Below, piece after piece: positions 43,203 through 51,582 of a stretch of 64,000 bases of DNA. Numbering within the stretch: the stretch's first letter is position 1; each line of letters opens with the position of its first letter. Source of the DNA: Pyxidicoccus sp. MSG2 (GTDB lineage: Bacteria > Myxococcota > Myxococcia > Myxococcales > Myxococcaceae); the NCBI RefSeq assembly GCF_026626705.1, contig NZ_JAPNKC010000001.1:124001-188000 (forward strand), read 5' to 3'. A program made the position numbers and the translations under genes. The notes below the pieces were generated by a model, which had not been told where the DNA came from, did not search any database, and saw nothing but the letters and a program-made list of their open reading frames with translations.

Positions 43203-43775
43203 ATGGAACGCTTCATCCGCAAGCACTTCTGGCTGTTGGGCGGCGCCTTCATCCTCATCGCCGTTCCAGGGGTGGCGGGCACGATGCATCTGCTCAACCG
43301 GCACATTCCCGCACTCGCCCCCGAGCCCAACGCCCCCGCCATCGTCATCGAGCGGGAGCGCATCACCCTCCCCGCGCAGGCACAGCAGGCTCCCGCCCGG
43401 CCCCCCGTGGCAGTCGACACCTCTACGTCATGGGGAGACATCCGCACCGTCGGAGAGCACGCCTACGAGATTGCCTCCGCGGATCTCCAGAATGCGCTCA
43501 TGCGACTGGACGAGCTGTCCACGCAGGCGCGCGTGGTGCCCGCGTTCAAGGACGGAAAGGCACAGGGATTCAAGATGTTCGCCATCCGTCCGCACTCGCT
43601 GTACGCGAAGCTCGGGCTCCAGAACGGTGACGTGCTCAAGCAGATCAACGGGCAGTCGCTCACGACTCCCGAAACCGCGATGACTGCTTTTGGAAGCATC
43701 CGCGACGCCCGGCACATCGAGTTGGACCTGGAGCGCGGCGGAGTCCCCGTGCGGAAGACGTACGACGTGCGCTGA
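43203..43775 (+). CDS. Short GspC-like protein (membrane helix plus PDZ, no HR domain)
   Basis: The protein has 190 residues. One N-terminal membrane helix (FWLLGGAFILIAVPGVAGTM) and a Pro/Ala linker lead straight to a PDZ-like domain (YEIASADLQNALMRLDELST, LYAKLGLQNGDVLKQINGQ). The C-terminal half is about two-thirds identical by eye to that of the next gene. It lacks the roughly 110-residue HR domain that GspC uses to contact the type II secretin. A dedicated sigma-54 promoter lies directly upstream. It may be a decoy or regulatory form of GspC. Confidence 0.75.
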   Translation: MERFIRKHFWLLGGAFILIAVPGVAGTMHLLNRHIPALAPEPNAPAIVIERERITLPAQAQQAPARPPVAVDTSTSWGDIRTVGEHAYEIASADLQNALMRLDELSTQARVVPAFKDGKAQGFKMFAIRPHSLYAKLGLQNGDVLKQINGQSLTTPETAMTAFGSIRDARHIELDLERGGVPVRKTYDVR

Positions 43776-43802
43776 AGCACCGCGCGCAGAGGGGGAACGA
43801 CA

Positions 43803-44696
43803 ATGTCACTCATCTTCCGCAGGTATTTCTGGCTGGTGAACGGGGCCTTCATCCTGTGCGTCGCGCTGCTGGCGGCACGCATGGCCAATCTCTTCGTGGA
43901 GCTCGCGCTCGCGCCACCCGTCTCCAGCACCCCACCCTCGCACGCACCAGCAGCCACGGCCTCGGAAGAGGCACGCATCCCAGTGGATGGCCCGCGCCTC
44001 GCGAAGCTCATCGGGTTGAGCTTCGGCAAGGACGAGCCCCCCGTGGTCGCGCCCAGAGGCGACGAGGTCGCCACGGGCCCCGTCAGGAGTGCGCTGCGCG
44101 TGAAGCTCCTGGGCACGCTGGTGGCGAGTGACACGCAGTGGTCGCTCGCCTCCATCCAGGACCTGGAGACCCAGCGCGCCAGGAGCCTCATGGTCGGCGA
44201 TGACCTGATGGGCGCGAGAATCCTCTCCATCGAGCGCGAGCGAATCATCATCGCCGCCAACAACCGCGAGGAGTTCATCGACGGAGAAGCCTCGCCCACG
44301 ACTGCCGCCCCCGCCCTGACCCGCACCACAGCCACCGCGAACCCCGGCCCCGAGAGCGGCATCCGCGCCGTCGGCGAGCACTCCTACGAGATTCCCAGCG
44401 AGGAGCTCCAGAACGCGCTCTCGCGACTGGACCAACTGTCCACGCAGGCCCGCGCCCTGCCCGCCTTCGAGAACGGCCAGTCCGTGGGCTTCAAGCTCGC
44501 GGCCATCCGGCCGAACTCGCTCTACTCGAAGATTGGCCTCCAGAATGGTGACGTGCTCAAGCGCATCAACGGCCTGACGCTCGACTCACCCGAGCGCGTA
44601 CTGGAGGCCTTCACGAAGCTGCGCGAGGCGCGGCACATCGAGCTGGACATCGACCGGGGCGGCGGCCCGGTCCGCAAGGTCTACGACGTGCGCTGA
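43803..44696 (+). CDS. GspC-like type II secretion inner-membrane protein
   Basis: The protein has 297 residues. A membrane helix (YFWLVNGAFILCVALLAARM) is followed by an HR-like domain (LRVKLLGTLVASDTQWSLAS, RARSLMVGDDLMGARILSI) and a PDZ domain (YEIPSEELQNALSRLDQLST, GLQNGDVLKRINGLTLDSPE). GspC links the inner-membrane platform of type II secretion to the GspD secretin and helps select cargo. No other gsp gene is nearby. It is 27 bp downstream of the short paralogue and probably shares its transcript. Confidence 0.8.
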   Translation: MSLIFRRYFWLVNGAFILCVALLAARMANLFVELALAPPVSSTPPSHAPAATASEEARIPVDGPRLAKLIGLSFGKDEPPVVAPRGDEVATGPVRSALRVKLLGTLVASDTQWSLASIQDLETQRARSLMVGDDLMGARILSIERERIIIAANNREEFIDGEASPTTAAPALTRTTATANPGPESGIRAVGEHSYEIPSEELQNALSRLDQLSTQARALPAFENGQSVGFKLAAIRPNSLYSKIGLQNGDVLKRINGLTLDSPERVLEAFTKLREARHIELDIDRGGGPVRKVYDVR

Positions 44697-44702
44697 CGCA
44701 AC

Positions 44703-46670
44703 TCACCCGAGCGACGCGGCCGCCTGCGCCAGCTTCTCCTGCGCCGCTTCCCACCGGGCATAGAGGCTCTCCAGCTCCTCCTTGCCGGCGCGATGCGTGT
44801 CCATCAGCGGCTTGGCGCGCGCGAAGTCGTTGTAGAGGGCGGGGTCCGCGAGCTGCGCCTCGCGCTCCTTCTGCTCGGACTCCAGCGCGGCGATGCGCTC
44901 CTCCAGCTTCGCAATCTCCTTCTTGATGGGGCCCTCCACCACGCTGCGGCGCTGGCGCGCCTCGGCCTCCATGCGCTTGCGGTCCTTCTCCGTCACCGGG
45001 CCCGTGGACGCCTTGCTGTCCCGGCCCGCCGCCGCGGCGGCCGCGGCCTCCTGGGCCTGACGGGACTGCTCCTGGTGGTACAGGTAGTCGTCCAGATTGC
45101 CCGGGTGCGGCGTCAGCTTCCCGTCAGCGACCTCCCACACGTGCGTGCACAGGTTGTTGATGAAGCTGCGGTTGTGGCTGACGAAGAGCAGCGTGCCCGT
45201 GTAGCTCTTCAGCGCCTCGATCAACATCTCGGACGAGTCCAGGTCCAGGTGGTTGGTGGGCTCGTCCATCAGCAGGAAGTTGGAGGGCACCAGCAGCAGC
45301 TTGGCCAGCGCCACGCGCGCTCGCTCGCCGCCGCTGAGCACGCCGATGGGCTTGTCCACGTCGTCGCCACTGAAGAGGAACGCGCCCAGCACGCCGCGCA
45401 CGTAGCTCTCCGGCTTGTCCGCCGCGAGCGGCCGCACCTCTTCGATGATGGTGTTCTGCCGGTCCAGCTTGTCCGCGTGGTGCTGCGCGTAATAGCCCAC
45501 CACCACGTTGTGCCCCAGCGTCACCTTTCCCGTGTCCGGAGCCAGCTCGCCCGCCACCATCCGCAGCAGCGTCGTCTTGCCCGCGCCGTTGGCGCCCACC
45601 ACGGCGATGCGCTGCCCGCGCTCCAGGCGCGCGGACAGGCCGTTGTACACGGTCTGCGCGCCGTACTTCTTGGTGATGTCCTCCAGCGTCACCACGTCGC
45701 GGCCGCTCCGCTCCACCTCCGGGAAGCGGAAGCGCATCGTGGTCCGCTCCTCGAGGACCTGCACCTTCTCCATCTTCTCCAGCATCTTCGCGCGGCTCTG
45801 CGCCTGCCGCGCCTTGGTGGCCTTGGCGCCGAACCGGTCGATGAAGCCCTGCAGCTCCGCGCGACGGGCCTCCACCTTCTCGGCCCGGGCCCTGAGCAAC
45901 TCCTTCTCCTCCGCGCGCAGCCGCTTGTAGTCGTCGTAGTTGCCGGCGTACTCGCGCACGCCCTCCAGCTCCAGCGACACCACCCGGTTGATCTGCCGGT
46001 TGAGGAAGTCCTTGTCGTGCGAGATGAGGACCAGCGCCTTGTTGGAGCGGCGCAGGAAGTCGTCGAACCACGTGAGGGTGGGCACGTCCAGGTGGTTGGT
46101 GGGCTCGTCGAGCAGGAGCAGGTCCGGGTCCTGGAGGAGCAGCCCCGCCAGCGCCGCGCGCATGCGCCAGCCGCCGGAAAGCGCGGAGGTGGGCTTGAGC
46201 AGGTCCGCGTCCCGGAAGCCCAGGCCCTTGAGGATTCGCTCGGCGTGGTGCTTGCCGTAGCGGTTCTCGAAGTCGTCCAGCTCGGCGTGCAGGTCGGACA
46301 GGGACTGGGACAGCTCCAGCTGGTCGTCCTCGTCGGTGGCCTCGGCGAGCGCGGCCTCGGTCTCCCGGAGCCGGGCCTCCATGGTGTCGCGGCCGGGCAC
46401 CGTGCTCATGACGGCTTCCACCACCGTGCCCTCGGGCAGGCCGGCGATTTCCTGGGGCAGGTACCCCGCGCGGGCCTTCCGGGCGTACTGCACCGTGCCG
46501 GAGTCGGGCTGGTTCACCCCGGCCAGTATCTTCATCAACGAGCTCTTGCCCGTCCCATTGGCGCCGACGAGACCTACACGGTCCCTGGGTCCGAGAGTGA
46601 AGTTGTCGTTGTCGAAGAGGACCTTCTTTCCATAGGAGAGACAGAGGTCCTGGGCGATGACGAGGCTCAT
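44703..46670 (-). CDS. ABC-F family ATPase
   Basis: The protein has 655 residues. It contains two ABC cassettes without membrane domains: Walker A GANGTGKSS and GANGAGKTT, signatures LSGGWRMRAAL and LSGGERARVALAK, Walker B DEPTNHLD twice. A charged linker lies between them, with a coiled C-terminal arm (AALESEQKEREAQL). ABC-F proteins bind the ribosomal E site and relieve stalling or antibiotic arrest; the Uup/EttA-type subgroup cannot be assigned here. The ATG at 46670 begins the first cassette. It diverges from the Ser/Thr kinase gene. Confidence 0.9.
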   Translation of the reverse strand: MSLVIAQDLCLSYGKKVLFDNDNFTLGPRDRVGLVGANGTGKSSLMKILAGVNQPDSGTVQYARKARAGYLPQEIAGLPEGTVVEAVMSTVPGRDTMEARLRETEAALAEATDEDDQLELSQSLSDLHAELDDFENRYGKHHAERILKGLGFRDADLLKPTSALSGGWRMRAALAGLLLQDPDLLLLDEPTNHLDVPTLTWFDDFLRRSNKALVLISHDKDFLNRQINRVVSLELEGVREYAGNYDDYKRLRAEEKELLRARAEKVEARRAELQGFIDRFGAKATKARQAQSRAKMLEKMEKVQVLEERTTMRFRFPEVERSGRDVVTLEDITKKYGAQTVYNGLSARLERGQRIAVVGANGAGKTTLLRMVAGELAPDTGKVTLGHNVVVGYYAQHHADKLDRQNTIIEEVRPLAADKPESYVRGVLGAFLFSGDDVDKPIGVLSGGERARVALAKLLLVPSNFLLMDEPTNHLDLDSSEMLIEALKSYTGTLLFVSHNRSFINNLCTHVWEVADGKLTPHPGNLDDYLYHQEQSRQAQEAAAAAAAGRDSKASTGPVTEKDRKRMEAEARQRRSVVEGPIKKEIAKLEERIAALESEQKEREAQLADPALYNDFARAKPLMDTHRAGKEELESLYARWEAAQEKLAQAAASLG

Positions 46671-46777
46671 GGCGGGCGGGGATGTAACAGCCCTCGGGCC
46701 CCTCGGGAACGTCAGATATGCCTGCTCGGCCGCCCCGGGGCCTTCCAGCCCCTTTTCGCAGCCGGCCAGGGCCTGCC

Positions 46778-46783
46778 TATACT
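46778..46783 (+). promoter_or_regulatory. Candidate -10 box of the Ser/Thr kinase gene
   Basis: TATACT lies ten bases upstream of the kinase ATG. The -35 region (TTCGCA at 17 bp) is poor. If used, the mRNA would be almost leaderless. Confidence 0.3.
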
Positions 46784-46793
46784 CCCGCCCCAC

Positions 46794-48497
46794 ATGGCTG
46801 CCCCCTGCCCCCACTGCGGAAGCACCGACGGCGTCGACCACCTCTGCTCCGGCCAGAGTCTCCAGCTCCTCGGCCAGGTGCTCGACGGCCGCTACAAGAT
46901 CGAGAGCGTCCTGGGCCAGGGCGGCATGGGCATGGTGTTCCGCGCCACGCAGACCTCCGTGCAGCGCCCGGTGGCGGTGAAGACGCTGAACCCGTCGCTG
47001 GCCGCCGCGCCCCAGTTCTTCGAGCGCTTCCGTCGCGAGGCCGAAATCGCCAGCCGGCTGCGCCACCCGAACGTCATCACCATCTTCGACTTCGGCCGCG
47101 CGCCGGACGGCACCTGCTACTTCGTGATGGAGCTCCTGCAGGGCGAGAGCCTCAAGGAGATGGTGAAGCGCGAGGGCCCCATGTCCCTGCGCCGCGCGGT
47201 GAGCCTCATCGAGCAGGCGTGCCAGGGCCTGGCGCACGCGCACGCCGAGGGCTGCGTGCACCGCGACCTCAAGCCGCACAACATCATGGTGCAGCAGCTC
47301 AGCGGCAAGGACTTCGTCAAGGTGCTGGACTTCGGCCTGGTGAAGGCGATGGAGGCCGAGGAGGAGGAGCAGCTCACCTCCACCGGGCAGGTGCTGGGCA
47401 CGCCGCAGTACATGCCGCCCGAACAGGCCGGTGGCGAGGCCGTGGACCAGCGCTCGGACCTGTACTCCATGGCGGGCGTGCTCTACTTCTGCCTCACGGG
47501 CAGCTCGCCGTACGGTGCCAACACCGTGCGCAAGGCGCTCACCGCGTCACTCACGCAGCCGGTGCCCGCCGTGAACAGCAAGCGCCAGGGCGCGCCGGTG
47601 CCGGCCGCGCTGGATGCGTTCTTCAAGAAGGCGCTCTCGCCCGAGAAGGAAGACCGCTACCAGAACGCGCAGGAGTTCATCGACGCGATGCAGGACTCCA
47701 TCGCGGACCTGTCACCCGAGGAGCTGGAGGCGATGCCCAGCGGCGGCGTCAGCTCGGGCGCCCACGAGCGCGGCAGTGGAAGCCGGGCCTCCGCGAGCCG
47801 CGCGGGGGGCCGTCCGGGCAGTGGAAGTGGCAGCGGTGTGCGCGCCGCTCGTGCAGCTCCCGCGGCGGGCCGGGGCTCCACGCCGTCGAACGTCGTCGTC
47901 GCGCGCAGCCAGGCGGCCGCTCCGGGCAGTGGCTCGTCCCCGAGCCGCGCGCGCCCGGCCGCGCCCGCGCCTCGCGCCGCGCCGGCTCCTCCGCCCCCGC
48001 CTCCCGCGCCCGAGGGTATGTCCACCGGCAAGAAGGTGGCGCTGGTGGCGGTCCCGCTGGTGCTGCTCGGCATCGGTGCGGCGGTGGTGCTCGGAACCTC
48101 TGGCGGTGGCACACCGCAGACGCCAGTGGCACCCATCGATGCACCGGCCACGAAGCCTGGCCCGGTGGCGGCCGGTAACACGGGCACGGCAGCCACGGCG
48201 TCGAAGAACATCATCGTGACGCTCAACTCGACGCCGTCCGGTGCGACCATCTACGAGGGCGAGGAGATGCTGGGCACCACGCCCATCAAGCTCGAGCTGC
48301 CCCGCGACAAGGTGTACGCGCTCCGCTTCCGGCTCGACGGCCACAAGGACGTGGAGCGGACGCTCAACTTCAGCCGCATCGCCGGGGACAGCCAGTCCGT
48401 CGACGTGACGCTGGAGCCGGTGCGCACCGCCACCCCGTCGCGTCCGGCGAAGCCCGCGAAGCAGGGCGGCGGGCAGGACATCTCCGTCTTCGAGTAG
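46794..48497 (+). CDS. Ser/Thr protein kinase with zinc knuckle, membrane helix and PEGA domain
   Basis: The protein has 567 residues. It starts with a CPHCG...HLC zinc-knuckle-like sequence, followed by a complete Hanks-type kinase: GQGGMGMVFRA loop, VAVKTL Lys, HRDLKPHNIM catalytic loop, DFGLVK and the PPEQ variant of APE. A Ser/Arg/Ala/Pro linker (about 325-405), a single membrane helix (VALVAVPLVLLGIGAAVVLG) and an exported PEGA domain (TPSGATIYEGEEMLGTTPIK) follow. Such kinases are abundant in Myxococcus. The frame is open far upstream, antisense to the ABC-F gene, but the ATG at 46794 begins the recognisable protein. Confidence 0.92.
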   Translation: MAAPCPHCGSTDGVDHLCSGQSLQLLGQVLDGRYKIESVLGQGGMGMVFRATQTSVQRPVAVKTLNPSLAAAPQFFERFRREAEIASRLRHPNVITIFDFGRAPDGTCYFVMELLQGESLKEMVKREGPMSLRRAVSLIEQACQGLAHAHAEGCVHRDLKPHNIMVQQLSGKDFVKVLDFGLVKAMEAEEEEQLTSTGQVLGTPQYMPPEQAGGEAVDQRSDLYSMAGVLYFCLTGSSPYGANTVRKALTASLTQPVPAVNSKRQGAPVPAALDAFFKKALSPEKEDRYQNAQEFIDAMQDSIADLSPEELEAMPSGGVSSGAHERGSGSRASASRAGGRPGSGSGSGVRAARAAPAAGRGSTPSNVVVARSQAAAPGSGSSPSRARPAAPAPRAAPAPPPPPPAPEGMSTGKKVALVAVPLVLLGIGAAVVLGTSGGGTPQTPVAPIDAPATKPGPVAAGNTGTAATASKNIIVTLNSTPSGATIYEGEEMLGTTPIKLELPRDKVYALRFRLDGHKDVERTLNFSRIAGDSQSVDVTLEPVRTATPSRPAKPAKQGGGQDISVFE

Positions 48498-48720
48498 CGC
48501 GACGCATCGCAGGAGGACCGACGCGGGCACGGCCGCCGCGTCACGTCCTGACGCAGCCGCGTCCCATGGTGACGCGAGCCCAGGCGGACCCTCGGGGTCG
48601 TGCGCACCCGCACGCGCCAGACGGCTCGCGGTCCACCCGGGCGACCTGTCAGGTCCGGCCCTTGCACTCGGAGTCCGGGCTGTCGCCCTGGGCCACACCC
48701 CTTCCTCCGAGGTCACCCCG

Positions 48721-50133
48721 ATGAACGTCCTTTCGCCACGAGTGCGCCGCCTGCTGCTGGCCGGTGCGCTGGCCAGCGCCGCCATCCTCGCCTGTACCAC
48801 CGCCTCGTCCACCGGGCCGAAGCCCACCGGGGAGACCCAGACGGGCTCGCAGGGCCTCCCCAAGGCCTGCAACCCGGACCCGACGTGCCCGGGCTCCACG
48901 TGCGCCACGTCCATCACCTCCGCGCTCTCCAGCCCGCCCGTGGACGCGTGCCCGCGGTTCGGTGAGAGCCAGAGTGACGTGGACGTCTACTCGTGGAACA
49001 CCTTCGTCGCGATGAACTGGCCGGCGGACACGAAGACCTGTCTGCCCAACACGCAGAGCAGCATCCTCGGCGGCCAGGGGCCGGTGGTCTGGGAGACGTA
49101 CCCCCAGGACACGGACATCTTCGTGGCGCCGGACGCGGGAGCACCTGGCAAGTGGTGCACGTTCAACACGCCGGCCGCCGTCGAGAAGCAGTTGCTGCGG
49201 CTCCGGCGCGCGACGCCCGCCGAGCGACTCCAGGTGGCCGCTGGCCACGTGGACAAGGTGCTGGTGGCCGACTCCAAGGCCTCGGAGCTCCTCGCGGAGC
49301 GGTTCAGCGGCATCGGCCAGGCCGTCGGTGGCCCGCTCACGGACCAGAACGGCCGCTTCGTCCGCTACGAGAAGCGCCTCAACCTGGATGAGTACAACTA
49401 CCTCATCGCCAACAACCTCTGGAACGCGGCCGGGCAGGACGACGTGACGGTGAACTTCCCCACCGGCCCGGACCAGAACCCCGGCCCGTGTGACGGTGGG
49501 CCCTGCGGCCCCGTGGGCGCGATGGAAATCAAGGCGTCGTGGAAGGTGCTGAGCGCGCAGGAGATCGCCGGCAAGCGCTTCTACATGCGCCAGGCGTGGG
49601 TCTTCAACGACGAGGCCGGAGACCCGAGCCCCGGCAAGAATCCCGTCACGGTGGGCCTCGTCGGCCTGCACATCATCCACAAGACGAGCACGCAGACCTC
49701 GTGGTTCTGGTCCACCTTCGAGCAGGTGGACAACACCACGTCCTCCTTCTTCAACCCGCACTGCAACAACTGCCAGGACAACACGCAGACGGCGAAGAAG
49801 CCGTACACGGAACTGGCGCCGGACGGCGGTCCGCTCAACGCGCCCGTGCAGGTGGTGCGCACCACGCCCATCCAGGCGGAGGGAACCTCTCCCGGACTCA
49901 ACGCGTACTACCGCGGCCTGCTCAAGGGCTCCGTCTGGGCGAACTACCAGCTCATCAGCACCCAGTGGGCCACGGGCGGCGCGCCGCAGGGCACGCCGAC
50001 GCCGCTGGCCAACGTGACGATGGAGACCTTCATCCAGCCGAACTCGAGCTGCATCGGCTGTCACAAGAGCGCGACGACGGCGGACGGGGGCGCGTCCGCC
50101 GACTTCAGCTTCCTGCTGGGCGAGGCGCAGTAG
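48721..50133 (+). CDS. Exported lipoprotein with a C-terminal c-type heme motif
   Basis: The protein has 470 residues. A lipoprotein-like signal (LLLAGALASAAILAC) is followed by a large Cys-containing domain (CPRFGESQSD, NPHCNNCQDN) of unrecognised family. Near the end the CIGCHKSA motif gives a CxxCH heme attachment site, with no clear Met ligand downstream. It may be a monoheme electron carrier or an oxidase-like lipoprotein. It is preceded by 223 bp of non-coding DNA and stands alone. Confidence 0.65.
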   Translation: MNVLSPRVRRLLLAGALASAAILACTTASSTGPKPTGETQTGSQGLPKACNPDPTCPGSTCATSITSALSSPPVDACPRFGESQSDVDVYSWNTFVAMNWPADTKTCLPNTQSSILGGQGPVVWETYPQDTDIFVAPDAGAPGKWCTFNTPAAVEKQLLRLRRATPAERLQVAAGHVDKVLVADSKASELLAERFSGIGQAVGGPLTDQNGRFVRYEKRLNLDEYNYLIANNLWNAAGQDDVTVNFPTGPDQNPGPCDGGPCGPVGAMEIKASWKVLSAQEIAGKRFYMRQAWVFNDEAGDPSPGKNPVTVGLVGLHIIHKTSTQTSWFWSTFEQVDNTTSSFFNPHCNNCQDNTQTAKKPYTELAPDGGPLNAPVQVVRTTPIQAEGTSPGLNAYYRGLLKGSVWANYQLISTQWATGGAPQGTPTPLANVTMETFIQPNSSCIGCHKSATTADGGASADFSFLLGEAQ

Positions 50134-50216
50134 CCCCGCCCACACCCGCGTCGCCTGCTTCGGGCGCACCTCGCCATGTGTCGGCGCGGTGAGCCCGAAG
50201 CCGGACGGGCCCGCGC

Positions 50217-50954
50217 TCACACCAGCTTCGCCAGCTTCGGGAGCACCTCGCCGCTCTTGCCGGTGACGATGTTGTCGAAGCGGCTGGTGTTCTGCGCCGG
50301 GTCCAGGTTGACGAGCCACGTCTCCCCGCCGGCCTCGGCCACGTGGTCCACGATGCCGGCCGCCGGGTAGACGAGGCCGGACGTGCCCGCCGCGAGGAAG
50401 ACGAACCGCCCGCCCGACGTGGAGCCGCGCAGCGAGAAGTCCTCGATGCGCTGCATGTCCGCCGGGTCCAGGTACTCGCCGAACCAGACGATGTGCGGAC
50501 GCAGCCTGCCGCCGCACGCGTCGCACGTGGGCACCTTGCCCACCGGGTACACGGTGGTGTCGTCGAACGGCGCGCGCTTGCACATGCTGCATCGCGTCTT
50601 GAAGAGGTTGCCGTGCATCTCCACCACGCGGTTGCTGCCCGCCCGGCGGTGCAGCCCGTCCACGTTCTGCGTGGCCAGGAGGAAGCGGTCGCCCAGGTGG
50701 CGCTCCCAGGCCACCAGCGCGTCATGGCCGGGGTTGGGGTGCACGGTGGCGGCGCCCGCCCGGCGCTGCGAGTAGAAGCGCCACACCAGCGTCGGGTCCT
50801 TCACGAAGCCCCGGGGCGAGGCCACGTCTTCGATGGGATGGTTCTCCCAGAGTCCGTCCATTCCACGGAAGGTCGGGACTCCGCTCTCGGCGGAGACGCC
50901 CGCTCCGGTGAGGACGAGCAGCCAGGTCTTCGAATCCAGGATGAGCTGTTCCAT
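50217..50954 (-). CDS. cobB: Sirtuin-type NAD-dependent protein deacylase
   Basis: The protein has 245 residues and removes acyl groups from lysines using NAD. It has NAD-binding GAGVSAESGVPTFRG, TQNVDGLH and catalytic His114 in EMHGNLF; the structural zinc is held by Cys122, Cys125, Cys144 and Cys147. Tyr61 and Arg64 (FYSQRR) match the pair that lets CobB/SIRT5-type enzymes accept succinyl or malonyl lysine. A GAGAGG site precedes the ATG. It is divergent from msrC. Confidence 0.93.
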   Translation of the reverse strand: MEQLILDSKTWLLVLTGAGVSAESGVPTFRGMDGLWENHPIEDVASPRGFVKDPTLVWRFYSQRRAGAATVHPNPGHDALVAWERHLGDRFLLATQNVDGLHRRAGSNRVVEMHGNLFKTRCSMCKRAPFDDTTVYPVGKVPTCDACGGRLRPHIVWFGEYLDPADMQRIEDFSLRGSTSGGRFVFLAAGTSGLVYPAAGIVDHVAEAGGETWLVNLDPAQNTSRFDNIVTGKSGEVLPKLAKLV

Positions 50955-51054
50955 GACGCCTCTCGTGCGGAGGGAAATGATTCAGGGTATTGAGGGACGA
51001 CGACTTCGCCGGGGCCTGACGCTCCGGTGACGTTCCCCTTCCGAGGTCCCCATC

Positions 51055-51540
51055 ATGGCGGAAGTCACCCTGGATCTGCGCGGCGTGCCCAAGGCGGAGG
51101 CCTACGCGGAACTGAAGCAACACGTCCTCGCGGTGCTCGAGGGCATTGACGACGACATCACGGGCATGGCGTCCATGAGCTGCCTGCTGCACCACGCCTT
51201 CGGGCACCTGTGGACGGGCTTCTACCGGGTGGTGACGCCGGGCAGGCTGCTGCGCGTGGGGCCCTACCAGGGCACGCTCGGGTGCCTGGAAATCCAGTTC
51301 GGAAAGGGCGTCTGCGGCACGTCCGCGGCGAAGGCAGAGTCGCTGGTGGTGGCCGACGTGCATGCCTTCCCCGGCCACATCACCTGCGACGGGCGCTCGG
51401 CGTCGGAAATCGTCGTCCCGGTGTTCGGCAGGAATCGCGAGCTCATCGCCGTGCTCGACATCGACTCCGAGCACAAGGGCACGTTCGACGACGTGGACCG
51501 CCGCGAGCTGGAAGACCTGATGCGCTGGTTCCAGAAGTAA
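51055..51540 (+). CDS. msrC: Free methionine-(R)-sulfoxide reductase (GAF type)
   Basis: The 161-residue GAF-domain enzyme reduces free methionine-R-sulfoxide. All three family Cys are present: Cys77, Cys87 (GKGVCGTSAA) and Cys111 (AFPGHITCDGRS), the last one catalytic in the E. coli enzyme. The usual GPYQG and ASEIVVPVF segments frame them. GAGGT lies ahead of the ATG. It is convergent with psuG and shares a terminator hairpin. Confidence 0.9.
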   Translation: MAEVTLDLRGVPKAEAYAELKQHVLAVLEGIDDDITGMASMSCLLHHAFGHLWTGFYRVVTPGRLLRVGPYQGTLGCLEIQFGKGVCGTSAAKAESLVVADVHAFPGHITCDGRSASEIVVPVFGRNRELIAVLDIDSEHKGTFDDVDRRELEDLMRWFQK

Positions 51541-51550
51541 CACGGTGACA

Positions 51551-51574
51551 CGAGGGCGGAGCGTGCCGCCCTCG
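51551..51574. terminator. Shared hairpin between convergent msrC and psuG
   Basis: A perfect nine-base stem (CGAGGGCGG with CCGCCCTCG) with a six-base loop lies in the 42-bp gap between the two stop codons. There is no T-run, so it may be Rho-assisted. Confidence 0.6.
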
Positions 51575-51582
51575 CGTCCCGC

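Noticed and set aside
44793-46793. A much longer N-terminus for the Ser/Thr kinase
   Set aside because: The added 667 residues lie antisense to the ABC-F gene and are low complexity. The zinc knuckle and kinase domain begin at the ATG at 46794.
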